A stretch of 55,829 nucleotides of DNA. It comes from a virus. Position numbers and translations under genes: made by a program. How positions within the stretch are numbered: position 1 is the first letter of the stretch; every line of letters starts with the position of its first letter. This document shows positions 50,296-55,829 of this stretch, piece by piece. The stretch lies in IMG/VR virus record IMGVR_UViG_3300017527_000200, positions 1 through 55,829 of that record; one strand, 5' to 3'. Below the pieces are notes generated by a model. It was not told the origin of the DNA. It did no database searches and was given only the letters and a program-made list of their open reading frames with translations.

Positions 50296-51239
50296 TGGAT
50301 ATCAGGTATGGGCGGAAACGGTCGGGAATCAAGAGAGAGCTTATCAAGAAAATAGAGGCCTGGCTGGCCACTATTGATAACGTGGATGTGCAGATGCAGG
50401 CAAAAGAGGATGTGATTGTCACTGGGGGCTCTATAGCTTCAATGCTCTTGGGTGAGCCGATCAATGATTTCGACGTGTATTTCCGCACCAAAGAGACAGC
50501 CAAGGCAGTGGCTGGATATTACGTCGGGAAGTACAACGCAGCGCACCAGGTTGCTGTTGGTGAAGACGTAACCCCTTATCAGCCTGAAGTGAGGGAAGAG
50601 AGCATTGAGAACATTAAAGGCGATCTTGAGGACCGCATTGTAATCTTTTTGAAGTCTGCCGGGGTGGTTGGCGAAGACCAAGAGGAATACAACTACTTTG
50701 AGTCATTGAGTGCGGAACAAACTGCCGAGTTTGCAGAATCCTTGGTCAGTAGTGAGTCAGATAAAAAGGAGCCCTTTCGCCCTGTGTTTATGAGCCAGAA
50801 CGCCATAACACTAAGCGACAAACTTCAAATTATCACCCGCTTTTATGGTGAGCCGGACGAGATTCACAATAACTATGATTTCGTTCACGCGACTTGCTAC
50901 TGGGATCATGCCAAGAAAGTTCTGCATCTGCCATCAGAGGCCCTGGAGGCGCTATTGAGCCGGACGCTGGTATATCGCGGCTCACTCTACCCAATCGCCA
51001 GCATCTTCCGGATGAAGAAGTTCCTGGAGCGGGGATGGAGGATAACAGCAGGCCAGCAACTCAAGATAATGTGGCAGATCAGCGAGATTGATTTGACTGA
51101 CTATAGCGTATTGCGGGAGCAGTTGACTGGCGTGGACATGGCTTATATGTACGAATTGATTGATGCACTAAAGGGCGTGGATGCGGGAAAGATCGACAGC
51201 GCCTATGTTAGCACCATCATTGACCGTATTTTTGATTGA
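50295..51239 (+). CDS. nucleotidyltransferase-like protein
   Basis: A 314-residue protein with VTGGSIASMLLGEPINDFDVYF (~42-63), the GGS plus DxD pattern of the pol-beta nucleotidyltransferase superfamily. The remainder is helical. Phage members of this fold include tRNA- or nucleotide-modifying enzymes, but the substrate cannot be read. Coupled to the preceding Cys-rich gene and followed 8 bp later by the DHH gene. Confidence 0.7.
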   Translation: MDIRYGRKRSGIKRELIKKIEAWLATIDNVDVQMQAKEDVIVTGGSIASMLLGEPINDFDVYFRTKETAKAVAGYYVGKYNAAHQVAVGEDVTPYQPEVREESIENIKGDLEDRIVIFLKSAGVVGEDQEEYNYFESLSAEQTAEFAESLVSSESDKKEPFRPVFMSQNAITLSDKLQIITRFYGEPDEIHNNYDFVHATCYWDHAKKVLHLPSEALEALLSRTLVYRGSLYPIASIFRMKKFLERGWRITAGQQLKIMWQISEIDLTDYSVLREQLTGVDMAYMYELIDALKGVDAGKIDSAYVSTIIDRIFD

Positions 51240-51247
51240 GGTGAAAA

Positions 51248-52087
51248 ATGAAAGTCTTATACCATGCAAACTGTAACGATGGTTCCGGCGCCGCGCTTGC
51301 CGCCTGGATGCACTTAGGCGATAAAACCAGTACTGACGAGGATATCGAATACATACCGGTACAGTACGGCAGTGAGCCGCCAGATGTAAGCAACCAAGAG
51401 GTGTTTATCTTGGACTTTAGTTACCCGCGAGATACTATCTGCGAAATGGCGACCATCGCCAACCGCATAACGGTCATAGATCACCACAAAACAGCGGAGG
51501 TGGATTTATCAAAGCCATTTCCAGATATGTACGGCCAGGTTCCGCTTTGTGATGTGCGGGCTAACTTTGATATGGGAATGTCTGGTGCTGTTTTAACATG
51601 GGCCTTTTTCCATTCAGGGCCGGTGCCCGATTTGCTGTTATATATCCAGGATAGGGATTTATGGCGATGGGAACTAAAGGACACAAAAGCAATTCTCTCT
51701 GGTCTCAACTTAATTTCAGATTGGAGAGACTGGGAAAAGTTTATTCTGAAGCCGGCATTATTAGACACTCTGCAAGTAGGCGGCGAGGCTATTAACCTCT
51801 ATCTTCATATTCAATCTGACAAAATCACCGAAACAGAGCCGCAATTATGGGACATTGAGCCAGATGTGATCCCAATCTATAACCTGCCTGGATTCATGAT
51901 TTCTGACACTTTGCACATGGCACTTGAGAAGTATCCAAGTGCTCGCTATGCCGTTGGTTATTTTGATCTACCTGGAAAGCGGATCTATTCGCTACGCTCT
52001 CGGCAAGGATCGGAGGTAGATGTGTCGGAGATTGCTAAAAGGCATGGTGGAGGTGGACACAAACACGCGGCCGGCTTTTCTGTTTAA
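51248..52087 (+). CDS. DHH-family phosphoesterase
   Basis: A 279-residue protein with the DHH superfamily motifs [15 protein letters not shown] (~7-21), FILDFSYPR (~55), [11 protein letters not shown] (~75-85) and the C-terminal DHHA1 signature [13 protein letters not shown]. Likely a RecJ- or nanoRNase-like phosphodiesterase that degrades short oligonucleotides or cyclic nucleotides. The final codons overlap the frame of the second csrA copy (-1). Confidence 0.82.
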   Translation: MKVLYHANCNDGSGAALAAWMHLGDKTSTDEDIEYIPVQYGSEPPDVSNQEVFILDFSYPRDTICEMATIANRITVIDHHKTAEVDLSKPFPDMYGQVPLCDVRANFDMGMSGAVLTWAFFHSGPVPDLLLYIQDRDLWRWELKDTKAILSGLNLISDWRDWEKFILKPALLDTLQVGGEAINLYLHIQSDKITETEPQLWDIEPDVIPIYNLPGFMISDTLHMALEKYPSARYAVGYFDLPGKRIYSLRSRQGSEVDVSEIAKRHGGGGHKHAAGFSV

Positions 52088-52257
52088 CGACTAAGGCAAA
52101 TAATGAGACCATCTGCATAGGTGATGACGTTACCGTGACCGTACTTGGCGTAAAAGGCAGCCAGGTACGGCTTGGCGTTAATGCCCCGCGTGAGGTAAGA
52201 GTGGATCGCGAAGAAATAAGGGAAAGAATTGAAGCCGAGCAGCAGAAGGCTTCGTAA
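52084..52257 (+). pseudogene. second csrA copy without a usable start codon
   Basis: The frame encodes ...[20 protein letters not shown], then [20 protein letters not shown] and a C-terminal [17 protein letters not shown]: clearly CsrA. The N-terminal strand is altered: L-T-T-K replaces L-T-R-R, losing R6. There is no ATG, GTG or TTG upstream before a stop in this frame, and H43 is D. It lies in the -1 frame of the DHH gene end, so a frameshift fusion cannot be excluded. A rare start (ACG at 52087) is also conceivable. Most likely a degraded duplicate. Confidence 0.75.
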
Positions 52258-52262
52258 CCACC

Positions 52263-52343
52263 AGCCTCCTGGGAGGGAGGCTACCGGCAAGGGTCTTGGT
52301 CGTCAGGGGAAAGCCGACGTAAATCCAGGGCTCTTGCCAGTAA
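52263..52343 (+). ncRNA. two stable hairpins with GGGA-bearing loops
   Basis: Hairpin 1 (52263-52282): 7-bp stem AGCCTCC/GGAGGCT with loop TGGGAG. Hairpin 2 (52286-52338): 14-bp stem GGCAAGGGTCTTGG with CCAGGGCTCTTGCC (three G-U pairs), then CGTC/GACG closing a loop that contains AGGGGA. GGA in hairpin loops is what CsrA recognises. Lies immediately after the csrA copy and before an AAGGAGAGGATT ribosome site. Could be a CsrA sponge or a leader switch; an attC-like site is the alternative. Confidence 0.55.
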
Positions 52344-52356
52344 CAAGGAGAGGATT

Positions 52357-52566
52357 ATGTATAAAGCATTTGAAGCTAAATATAAGGCTGGTGGATATCC
52401 ATCACCAACCTATACCGGAACCAAGAACTTCGGCATGAATGTGGATAAAAACACTGATGAAGAAACAATGCTGGCAGATGCTGCGCAAAGAGCAAGGCGG
52501 TTAGTGGCTAAAGATGGGTGTTTTGGGTTGGGGCTTGTGAAGATCATCGGTATCAAATTCGCATAA
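52357..52566 (+). CDS. small hypothetical protein
   Basis: A 69-residue protein (MYKAFEAKYKAGGYPSPTYT) with a helical C-terminus (TMLADAAQRARRLVAKDGCF). AAGGAGAGG precedes the start. It follows the hairpins at 52263-52343. No family recognised. Confidence 0.6.
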   Translation: MYKAFEAKYKAGGYPSPTYTGTKNFGMNVDKNTDEETMLADAAQRARRLVAKDGCFGLGLVKIIGIKFA

Positions 52567-52694
52567 TGAAACCAATAAATGCTTCACCGACCATGACCAG
52601 ATCCAGCCATACTGTTCTAGGGGTGTATTGGAATATCCCAGGATCGGTGGAGACTGCAAACACTATGAACGTGGAGGTAAGCAGCGATGAGTGA
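52566..52694 (+). CDS. 42-residue hypothetical protein
   Basis: MKPINASPTMTRSSHTVLGV... starts on the previous stop (TAATG) and ends overlapping the next start (ATGAGTGA). Ser/Thr-rich, no recognisable motif. Coupling on both sides is the only support. Confidence 0.4.
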   Translation: MKPINASPTMTRSSHTVLGVYWNIPGSVETANTMNVEVSSDE

Positions 52695-52953
52695 AAATCA
52701 AGATATTGAAAGCCCGCACAATGCCTGCCAGCACAGGGATTATTGCAGACGGCTCAAGAGTGAATCGTCTGCTTCACCGGCTGGTTATGTTTCGTTACAT
52801 GATATGAACGGGATGGAAATTAAACCCGGTATATTTTTGATTGGTAACCCAACACCTAGGCCCGACTTGGGGCCAAACAGTCTGGTGTGTTTAGCAAATG
52901 TAAATGGGGCGCTTTGTACTGTCGAACTGTCTATTAACCTGTTAGAAACGTAA
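52687..52953 (+). CDS. hypothetical protein, Cys/His N-terminus
   Basis: An 88-residue protein (MSENQDIESPHNACQHRDYC) with a C-x-H-x3-C pattern and a beta-rich middle. The stop codon TAA lies in the TAACG end of the following attC-like palindrome, as is usual for integron cassette genes. Function unknown. Confidence 0.6.
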   Translation: MSENQDIESPHNACQHRDYCRRLKSESSASPAGYVSLHDMNGMEIKPGIFLIGNPTPRPDLGPNSLVCLANVNGALCTVELSINLLET

Positions 52954-53064
52954 CGATCAGTGTTCAGTGGAAAGGGTGGCACATGCTGGCAACCTGCACT
53001 GTCCTTGGTAGTTGTGCAGCGGCTAATTTATACCAAGACCCTTTACCACTGGAACCACTGGTTA
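52951..53064. other. attC-like palindrome after the 52687-52953 gene
   Basis: The left arm (TAAC ... CAGTG-TTC-AGTGG-AAAGGGT at 52951-52977) pairs with the right arm (53038-53064: ACCCTTTACCACTGGAACCACTGGTTA) apart from isolated unpaired bases. The GTTA end is at 53061-53064. Size and bulges resemble an attC site. Confidence 0.55.
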
Positions 53065-53108
53065 TAACGCCCCTTAACTGGGGCTAAGTTGGTGAGGACG
53101 TTATAACG
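53061..53108. other. hairpin between two GTTATAACG copies
   Basis: GTTATAACG occurs at 53061-53069 and 53100-53108, enclosing GCCCC-TTAACT-GGGGC (53069-53084). It overlaps the end of the preceding palindrome. May be a second recombination site or a terminator-like hairpin without a T run. Confidence 0.4.
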
Positions 53109-53151
53109 GCCAAGATCACCGGCGCTTACACCAAAACTTGAGGATTTACCG

Positions 53152-53421
53152 ATGCAAGAAAAGAACACCAAGCCAGCCGAAGCCGCGCAGGCTGAGGCGT
53201 CCGAGTGTAGCGCCTTGTTAGCTGGCGACGAGGTGATGGAGATCATCTTCTGGCATTTTCGCCGCAACTTCCGAAACCAGAAAGAAGCCGGTGAGCACTA
53301 CGGATGCAGCAATGCGTTTATATCTGCTGTGCAATCTGGAAAGAAGCCACCAACAAAAAAGATGATGGCCGACATGGGGATAAACAGGGCGCGTGTCACC
53401 GCTTATGTGCGGGCCAGCTAA
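53152..53421 (+). CDS. helix-turn-helix small protein
   Basis: An 89-residue protein (MQEKNTKPAEAAQAEASECS). Residues ~50-80 form a Cro/C1-like HTH (NQKEAGEHYGCSNAFISAVQ, then SGKKPPTKKMMADMG). A second regulator for the accessory region is likely. The stop TAA is part of TAACGGC, the start of the next palindrome. Confidence 0.7.
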   Translation: MQEKNTKPAEAAQAEASECSALLAGDEVMEIIFWHFRRNFRNQKEAGEHYGCSNAFISAVQSGKKPPTKKMMADMGINRARVTAYVRAS

Positions 53422-53505
53422 CGGCTTTATTCACCAGCGCCCTGTATGCGGCCAGGGCAAGCGCCAAAGTTTCCGGCGTCTGGTGCAATTTTTTGTTAGC
53501 CGCTG
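53416..53505. other. attC-like palindrome after the 53152-53421 gene
   Basis: Outer arms GCTAAC/GTTAGC (53417-53422, 53495-53500). Inner arms CACCAGCGCC (53432-53441) and GGCGTCTGGTG (53475-53485) leave one unpaired T. Central arms are GCCCTG/CAGGGC. The gene stop lies in the left arm. Confidence 0.6.
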
Positions 53506-53517
53506 AGACTTTGAAAG

Positions 53518-53820
53518 ATGAGTGAGCAAGAGATTGAAAAAGAGATCCAGGACAAAGGATTGACCGCCCCGCGTGTTACTCCCGAGCGAGTGGATGAGGT
53601 GATTGCTGGTGAGGACTACCACATATTCCCTGGCAGTCAGTTGATCGTGTGCTGCTTGACCCTTGAAAACGGCTTTGCTGTGACCGGGGAAAGCGCCTGC
53701 GCCAGCCCTGAGAATTTCAACGCAGAACTGGGCCGCAAGATTGCCAGGAACAACGCCCGTGACAAGATCTGGGCGTTTGAGGGGTACGCACTGAAACAGA
53801 AGCTGCACGAGGCAGCGTAA
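53518..53820 (+). CDS. N4 Gp49/Sf6 Gp66-family protein
   Basis: A 100-residue protein matching the small N4_gp49/Sf6_gp66 family: PRVTPERVDEVIAGEDYHIF, then CCLTLENGFAVTGESACASP and GYALKQKLHEAA at the end. These proteins are widespread in phages, function unknown. The stop TAA is the first part of the next palindrome (TAACC). Confidence 0.8.
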   Translation: MSEQEIEKEIQDKGLTAPRVTPERVDEVIAGEDYHIFPGSQLIVCCLTLENGFAVTGESACASPENFNAELGRKIARNNARDKIWAFEGYALKQKLHEAA

Positions 53821-53903
53821 CCAATAGTCGCACACGGTGCTTGCTGTGTGCGGCTAACATAGAGATAGCGAGCCGTAGGTCTCGCTGATCGAGCTGTTAT
53901 GGC
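53818..53903. other. attC-like element after the 53518-53820 gene
   Basis: TAAC at 53818-53821 and GTTATGG at 53896-53902 enclose two short stems, CGCACAC/GTGTGCG (53829-53835, 53846-53852) and AGCGAG/CTCGCT (53867-53872, 53881-53886). Less regular than the other copies. Confidence 0.45.
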
Positions 53904-53948
53904 TCTACCCTCTCGCTTTCCCTGGCGCCGGAGTGTAGTCTTTGGGGT

Positions 53949-54647
53949 ATGGAAAATAAATTATCTGTTCCCGCGCGCTTTATGAGTTATGTCCTGATTG
54001 ATGAAAAGACTGGTGCCTGGTTGTGGCAAGGCGGAAAGACTAGCGCGGGATATGGTGGTTTCTGGATAGATGGCAAAACAGTCGGGGCTCATAGGTATGC
54101 CTATGAAATGAAACACGGCCCAATCCCTGATGGCCTGCATGTCTGCCATAAATATGAGGTACTAGGCCGGCATAACGTCAATCCCGATCACTTGTTTTTA
54201 GGAACCATCTCAGATAACAACAAGGATGCAGCTAAGAAAGGACGTACCGCCTATGGTGAAGCTAATGGGCAGCGCAAATTAACCGAAGCTCAAGCGACAG
54301 AAATACGCACATCCACTGAAACTGGAGCTATATTAGCCTCCCGTTATAATATTTCTGAAACAGTAATCAGCAAAATCAAACGTGGCACCGCATGGGTACG
54401 CACACAAGGATCTCCATTAGGAGCGGTTACTATCCACTCTCTTCGGAACAAGTCTGGTTATCGCGGGGTCTGCTGGAAAAGAGGGGCATGGGAAGCGTCT
54501 ATCACTGTCACCAGGGAAAAGAGGAAAAGCGCCATCTATCTTGGGAGGCATCAAGATCCAGCAGATGCCGCAAAAGCCTATGACAAAGCGGCGATTAAGT
54601 ACAAAGGCAACAATGCCAAATTAAATTTCCCAGAACAACTGCTATGA
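53949..54647 (+). CDS. HNH endonuclease with AP2-like C-domain
   Basis: A 232-residue protein: N-terminal HNH domain (IDGKTVGAHRYAYEMKHGPI, then GLHVCHKYEVLGRHNVNPDHL, with H-N-H residues), a HTH-like stretch (RKLTEAQATEIRTSTETG), and a C-terminal AP2-type DNA-binding domain (NKSGYRGVCWKRGAWEASIT, then AAIKYKG). It is a typical phage homing endonuclease and probably moved here with the surrounding cassettes. Not part of the tas gene. Confidence 0.85.
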   Translation: MENKLSVPARFMSYVLIDEKTGAWLWQGGKTSAGYGGFWIDGKTVGAHRYAYEMKHGPIPDGLHVCHKYEVLGRHNVNPDHLFLGTISDNNKDAAKKGRTAYGEANGQRKLTEAQATEIRTSTETGAILASRYNISETVISKIKRGTAWVRTQGSPLGAVTIHSLRNKSGYRGVCWKRGAWEASITVTREKRKSAIYLGRHQDPADAAKAYDKAAIKYKGNNAKLNFPEQLL

Positions 54648-54835
54648 CTTGGGACGATCACAGCAAAACCCGAGGCCCTCGCGCACCTTGGAAGATCAAG
54701 ACGGAGAAGACTATAGGGCAATCTGGAAAATGGATACTGTTCGCCGCCCTTATATGGTACTTCATTGTTTGGCCACTATTTTTCCCGCATAACCCACACG
54801 GAGAAATGCCTTCAGATTGGCCGGGGCTTCGTTAA
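54644..54835 (+). CDS. small membrane-associated protein
   Basis: A 63-residue protein (MTWDDHSKTRGPRAPWKIKT) with one hydrophobic segment (~30-48, WILFAALIWYFIVWPLFF). Overlaps the HNH gene stop by 4 bp (ATGA). Its stop (54833-54835) overlaps the stop of the converging giant gene (54832-54834). Confidence 0.55.
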   Translation: MTWDDHSKTRGPRAPWKIKTEKTIGQSGKWILFAALIWYFIVWPLFFPHNPHGEMPSDWPGLR

Positions 54836-55829
54836 CGTCCAAACGTCTTAACTTCTTGATACCTCTTCTTGAATCGCCCTGCAGTTTCCTTATCAAACAA
54901 CACATCAGCCTTCTTCAAGGCGTTCCGTAAGCTGGCTGCAGACGGCCTCCACACAGGAACTCGTCCACTCATCAGCGCAAAAGCATCCTTCTTAGTTATG
55001 CCGCTCTTCCGCAAAATCGACCGCACTTGAGCGGGAGATAGACCGCTTTTCCGTGCAGCATGAATAATCTTACCCATCTCGTCATATGCCTTGCCCCTTA
55101 GTTCAGCACTCAAGCCCCACGCATCCCTCAATTCATCCTGAGTTATGCGGTTCGGGTTACGGATCACGCGGTTGAGTTTCTTAGTGGCATCTCGTTTGGC
55201 GTCCTTGAAATCATAGCTCCGGTAATATAGAGACACCTTTGGATCTAGTGTAGAAACACGCCAGCCACCCCATGCCATAGCTTCATCAAAAGGTGTGTAC
55301 TTGCGCCCGGATGGAGATTTTTCACCCCTGATAGCCTTCAGCGTCCTCTCTATATTTGAGGCCAGCCCAGGCTGTAGATTCTTCCGCAGATGGCCTGCAA
55401 TATCCTTGGTAATCTCCCACGGCTTATCATGCTCACTGTATACCGGCGCACCAGACCCTTCCCGCTTATTTGATAGTATTTCAAAGATTGCGCCAGCCGC
55501 TATATCTGTACCAAGGAACGGACTCAGCGTTTCCTTAATTACATCATAAGCAGAGTCTTTCCAGTCCTGATCTCGTATCACCGCAGTAATTGGGCGCTTC
55601 CAGTAGTTGTATGGGTCAACAAAGCTGATATCAATATACTGCAGATCCCCGTTTGGTTTTCTGCCAGTAAAAACCAGGTTACTATTTCTCTGCCAAGGCG
55701 CTGCAAGCTGTCTTACGGCCTCCTCTTCAGCATCATCTATCCCAACCAGTGTCTTCATCATCTCTTGAAGCGCATAGGCAAAACTCGACGCTATGGCTAG
55801 TCCAGCAGCTCTACGCATGGCAATTGGAC
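54832..55829 (-). CDS. giant polyvalent virion protein, C-terminal ~300 residues (continuation of 1-10438)
   Basis: The frame enters from the right edge in phase with the left-end frame; the repeated 99 bp are identical. It ends in stop TAA at 54832-54834. This part holds the helical region MKTLVGIDDAEEEAVRQLAA, the segment VFTGRKPNGDLQYIDISFVD, and a C-terminal basic part (KKRYQEVKTFGR). The upstream portion (EIIRTSINIVKYMAKDMKTP in the left part) is typical of large polyvalent proteins. The stop overlaps the converging gene's stop. Confidence 0.9.
   Translation of the reverse strand, partial: PIAMRRAAGLAIASSFAYALQEMMKTLVGIDDAEEEAVRQLAAPWQRNSNLVFTGRKPNGDLQYIDISFVDPYNYWKRPITAVIRDQDWKDSAYDVIKETLSPFLGTDIAAGAIFEILSNKREGSGAPVYSEHDKPWEITKDIAGHLRKNLQPGLASNIERTLKAIRGEKSPSGRKYTPFDEAMAWGGWRVSTLDPKVSLYYRSYDFKDAKRDATKKLNRVIRNPNRITQDELRDAWGLSAELRGKAYDEMGKIIHAARKSGLSPAQVRSILRKSGITKKDAFALMSGRVPVWRPSAASLRNALKKADVLFDKETAGRFKKRYQEVKTFGR
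55731..55829. repeat. right copy of 99-bp terminal repeat
   Basis: Identical to bases 1-99. Together the two copies show that the contig is circular or circularly permuted. Confidence 0.95.

Noticed and set aside
53867-53875. AGCGAGCCG near 53.87 kb, similar to an array repeat
   Set aside because: Single copy with no partner repeat at 18-nt spacing; it is part of a local AGCGAG/CTCGCT hairpin.

Overview
The window is a complete, circularly closed tailed-phage genome. Its first 99 bases are repeated exactly at the right end, so the unit length is about 55,730 bp. The gene set is that of a podovirus: a P22-type small coat protein, a separate scaffold, a portal, short-tail proteins and no tape measure or sheath. 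Near the tail genes lies a giant multi-domain virion protein of the kind carried by Bcep22-like podophages. The CsrA, RecT, SSB and RuvC types point to a Gram-negative, probably gammaproteobacterial, host. No integrase was found, so a lysogenic lifestyle is not shown.

Layout. Two divergent transcription units start from a control region at about 43.21-43.39 kb. It has back-to-back promoters, three copies of a 13-bp operator (ATAG-N5-CTAT) and a Cro/YdaS-like repressor whose mRNA looks leaderless. The leftward unit (minus strand, 43.2 kb down to 1 and across the circle junction to 54.83 kb) carries, in order: RuvC-like resolvase, SSB, a DUF2303 protein, a Lar-type anti-restriction protein, lambda O/P-like replication genes with iterons inside the O-like gene, a DNA methyltransferase, many small proteins, the endolysin region with a peptide deformylase, terminase, portal, scaffold, coat, tail and fibre genes, and finally the ~3,778-residue polyvalent protein that spans the contig ends. 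Several rho-independent terminators punctuate the head and tail genes.

The rightward unit (plus strand, 43.4-54.8 kb) is a recombination and accessory operon: an exonuclease VIII-like PD-(D/E)XK nuclease, RecT and a coiled-coil protein. These are followed by the most striking element: a 660-bp array of alternating conserved 9-mers (AGACAACCA and AGCGAGCCA) separated by variable 9-nt spacers, with a 36-nt period and 18 units. It runs directly into the start codon of a 288-aa protein with an IS110-type C-terminal/Nop-like region and no nuclease domain. This matches the architecture of TIGR-Tas RNA-guided systems (tandem interspaced guide RNA array plus Tas protein), here a nuclease-less Tas, so programmable DNA binding rather than cutting is the likely role.

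Next come a phage csrA, a nucleotidyltransferase-like protein, a DHH phosphoesterase, a second csrA copy that lacks a usable start, and two hairpins with GGGA loops. The right end (52.95-53.9 kb) and a minus-strand stretch (34.2-35.0 kb) hold small genes separated by imperfect palindromes with TAAC...GTTA ends and extrahelical bases. These resemble integron attC sites.
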